Source: Pseudomonadota bacterium (GTDB lineage: Bacteria; Pseudomonadota; Gammaproteobacteria; JAKAQQ01). From it: a DNA stretch of 14,305 nucleotides. Position numbers and translations under genes: made by a program. The stretch lies in assembly GCA_021852325.1 (NCBI GenBank), contig JAJZNM010000143.1, positions 1-14,305 on the forward strand, read 5' to 3'. Of the stretch, positions 14,278 to 14,305 are shown in pieces. The first letter of the stretch is position 1, and every line of letters begins with the position of its first letter. The notes beneath the pieces are model-generated. The model saw only the letters and a list, made by a program, of their open reading frames with translations. It was not told the origin of the DNA and did not search any database.

Positions 14278-14305
14278 TCGCGTATTGGCGGCCCCTTCGA
14301 TCCAC

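Noticed and set aside
12344..14305. Minus-strand open frame of about 650 codons opposite the Omp85 gene
   Set aside because: The + strand reads as signal peptide, POTRA, barrel and terminal Phe, while the minus frame is a low-complexity Arg/Pro/Glu/His shadow.

Overview
The window is one gene-dense, GC-rich bacterial segment read almost entirely on the + strand. It most likely comes from a gammaproteobacterium. The grounds are the mnmE-mnmG pair, a prpB-prpC-prpD set with clearly enterobacterial-type PrpB/PrpD motifs, a YhdH/AcuI reductase and an Omp85-type outer-membrane protein with a C-terminal Phe, which implies a diderm. The genus cannot be read from the sequence.

Layout. Positions 2-82 are the last 26 codons of mnmE, whose product is the partner of MnmG. 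After about 200 nt comes mnmG (291-2243), then three genes chained by 4-bp stop/start overlaps: a glutathione peroxidase (2240-2737), an MBL-fold metallo-hydrolase (2734-3696) and an AcuI/YhdH acryloyl-CoA reductase (3693-4703). A 40-nt gap with a possible -10 box leads to prpB (4744-5646), prpC (5646-6770) and prpD (6777-8219), which together supply most of the 2-methylcitrate cycle. AcuI makes propionyl-CoA and PrpC consumes it, so acuI-prpBCD reads as one metabolic block (inference). An unrecognised 383-residue gene follows (8273-9424).

From about 9421 to 11880 the character changes. A stretch of roughly 430 nt shows coding-like signal that hops between three frames. Next is an intact cardiolipin synthase of visibly lower GC (9873-11309). 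On the minus strand lies the C-terminal stump of a CtaG-type cytochrome oxidase assembly protein (11354-11719). This looks like a gene-turnover zone with one incoming gene and two decayed ones.

The right end returns to GC-rich, intact genes. One encodes a small secreted DUF3617-like protein (11886-12347). The other encodes a single-POTRA Omp85-superfamily barrel (12512-14254). A consensus TATAAT lies 18 nt past the last stop and probably drives a gene that begins outside the window.

No tRNA or rRNA gene, CRISPR array, IS element or phage gene was seen. No convincing new multi-gene system is present. The most useful leads are the acuI-prpBCD linkage, the unrecognised 8273-9424 gene, the single-POTRA barrel beside DUF3617, and the decayed flanks around cls.
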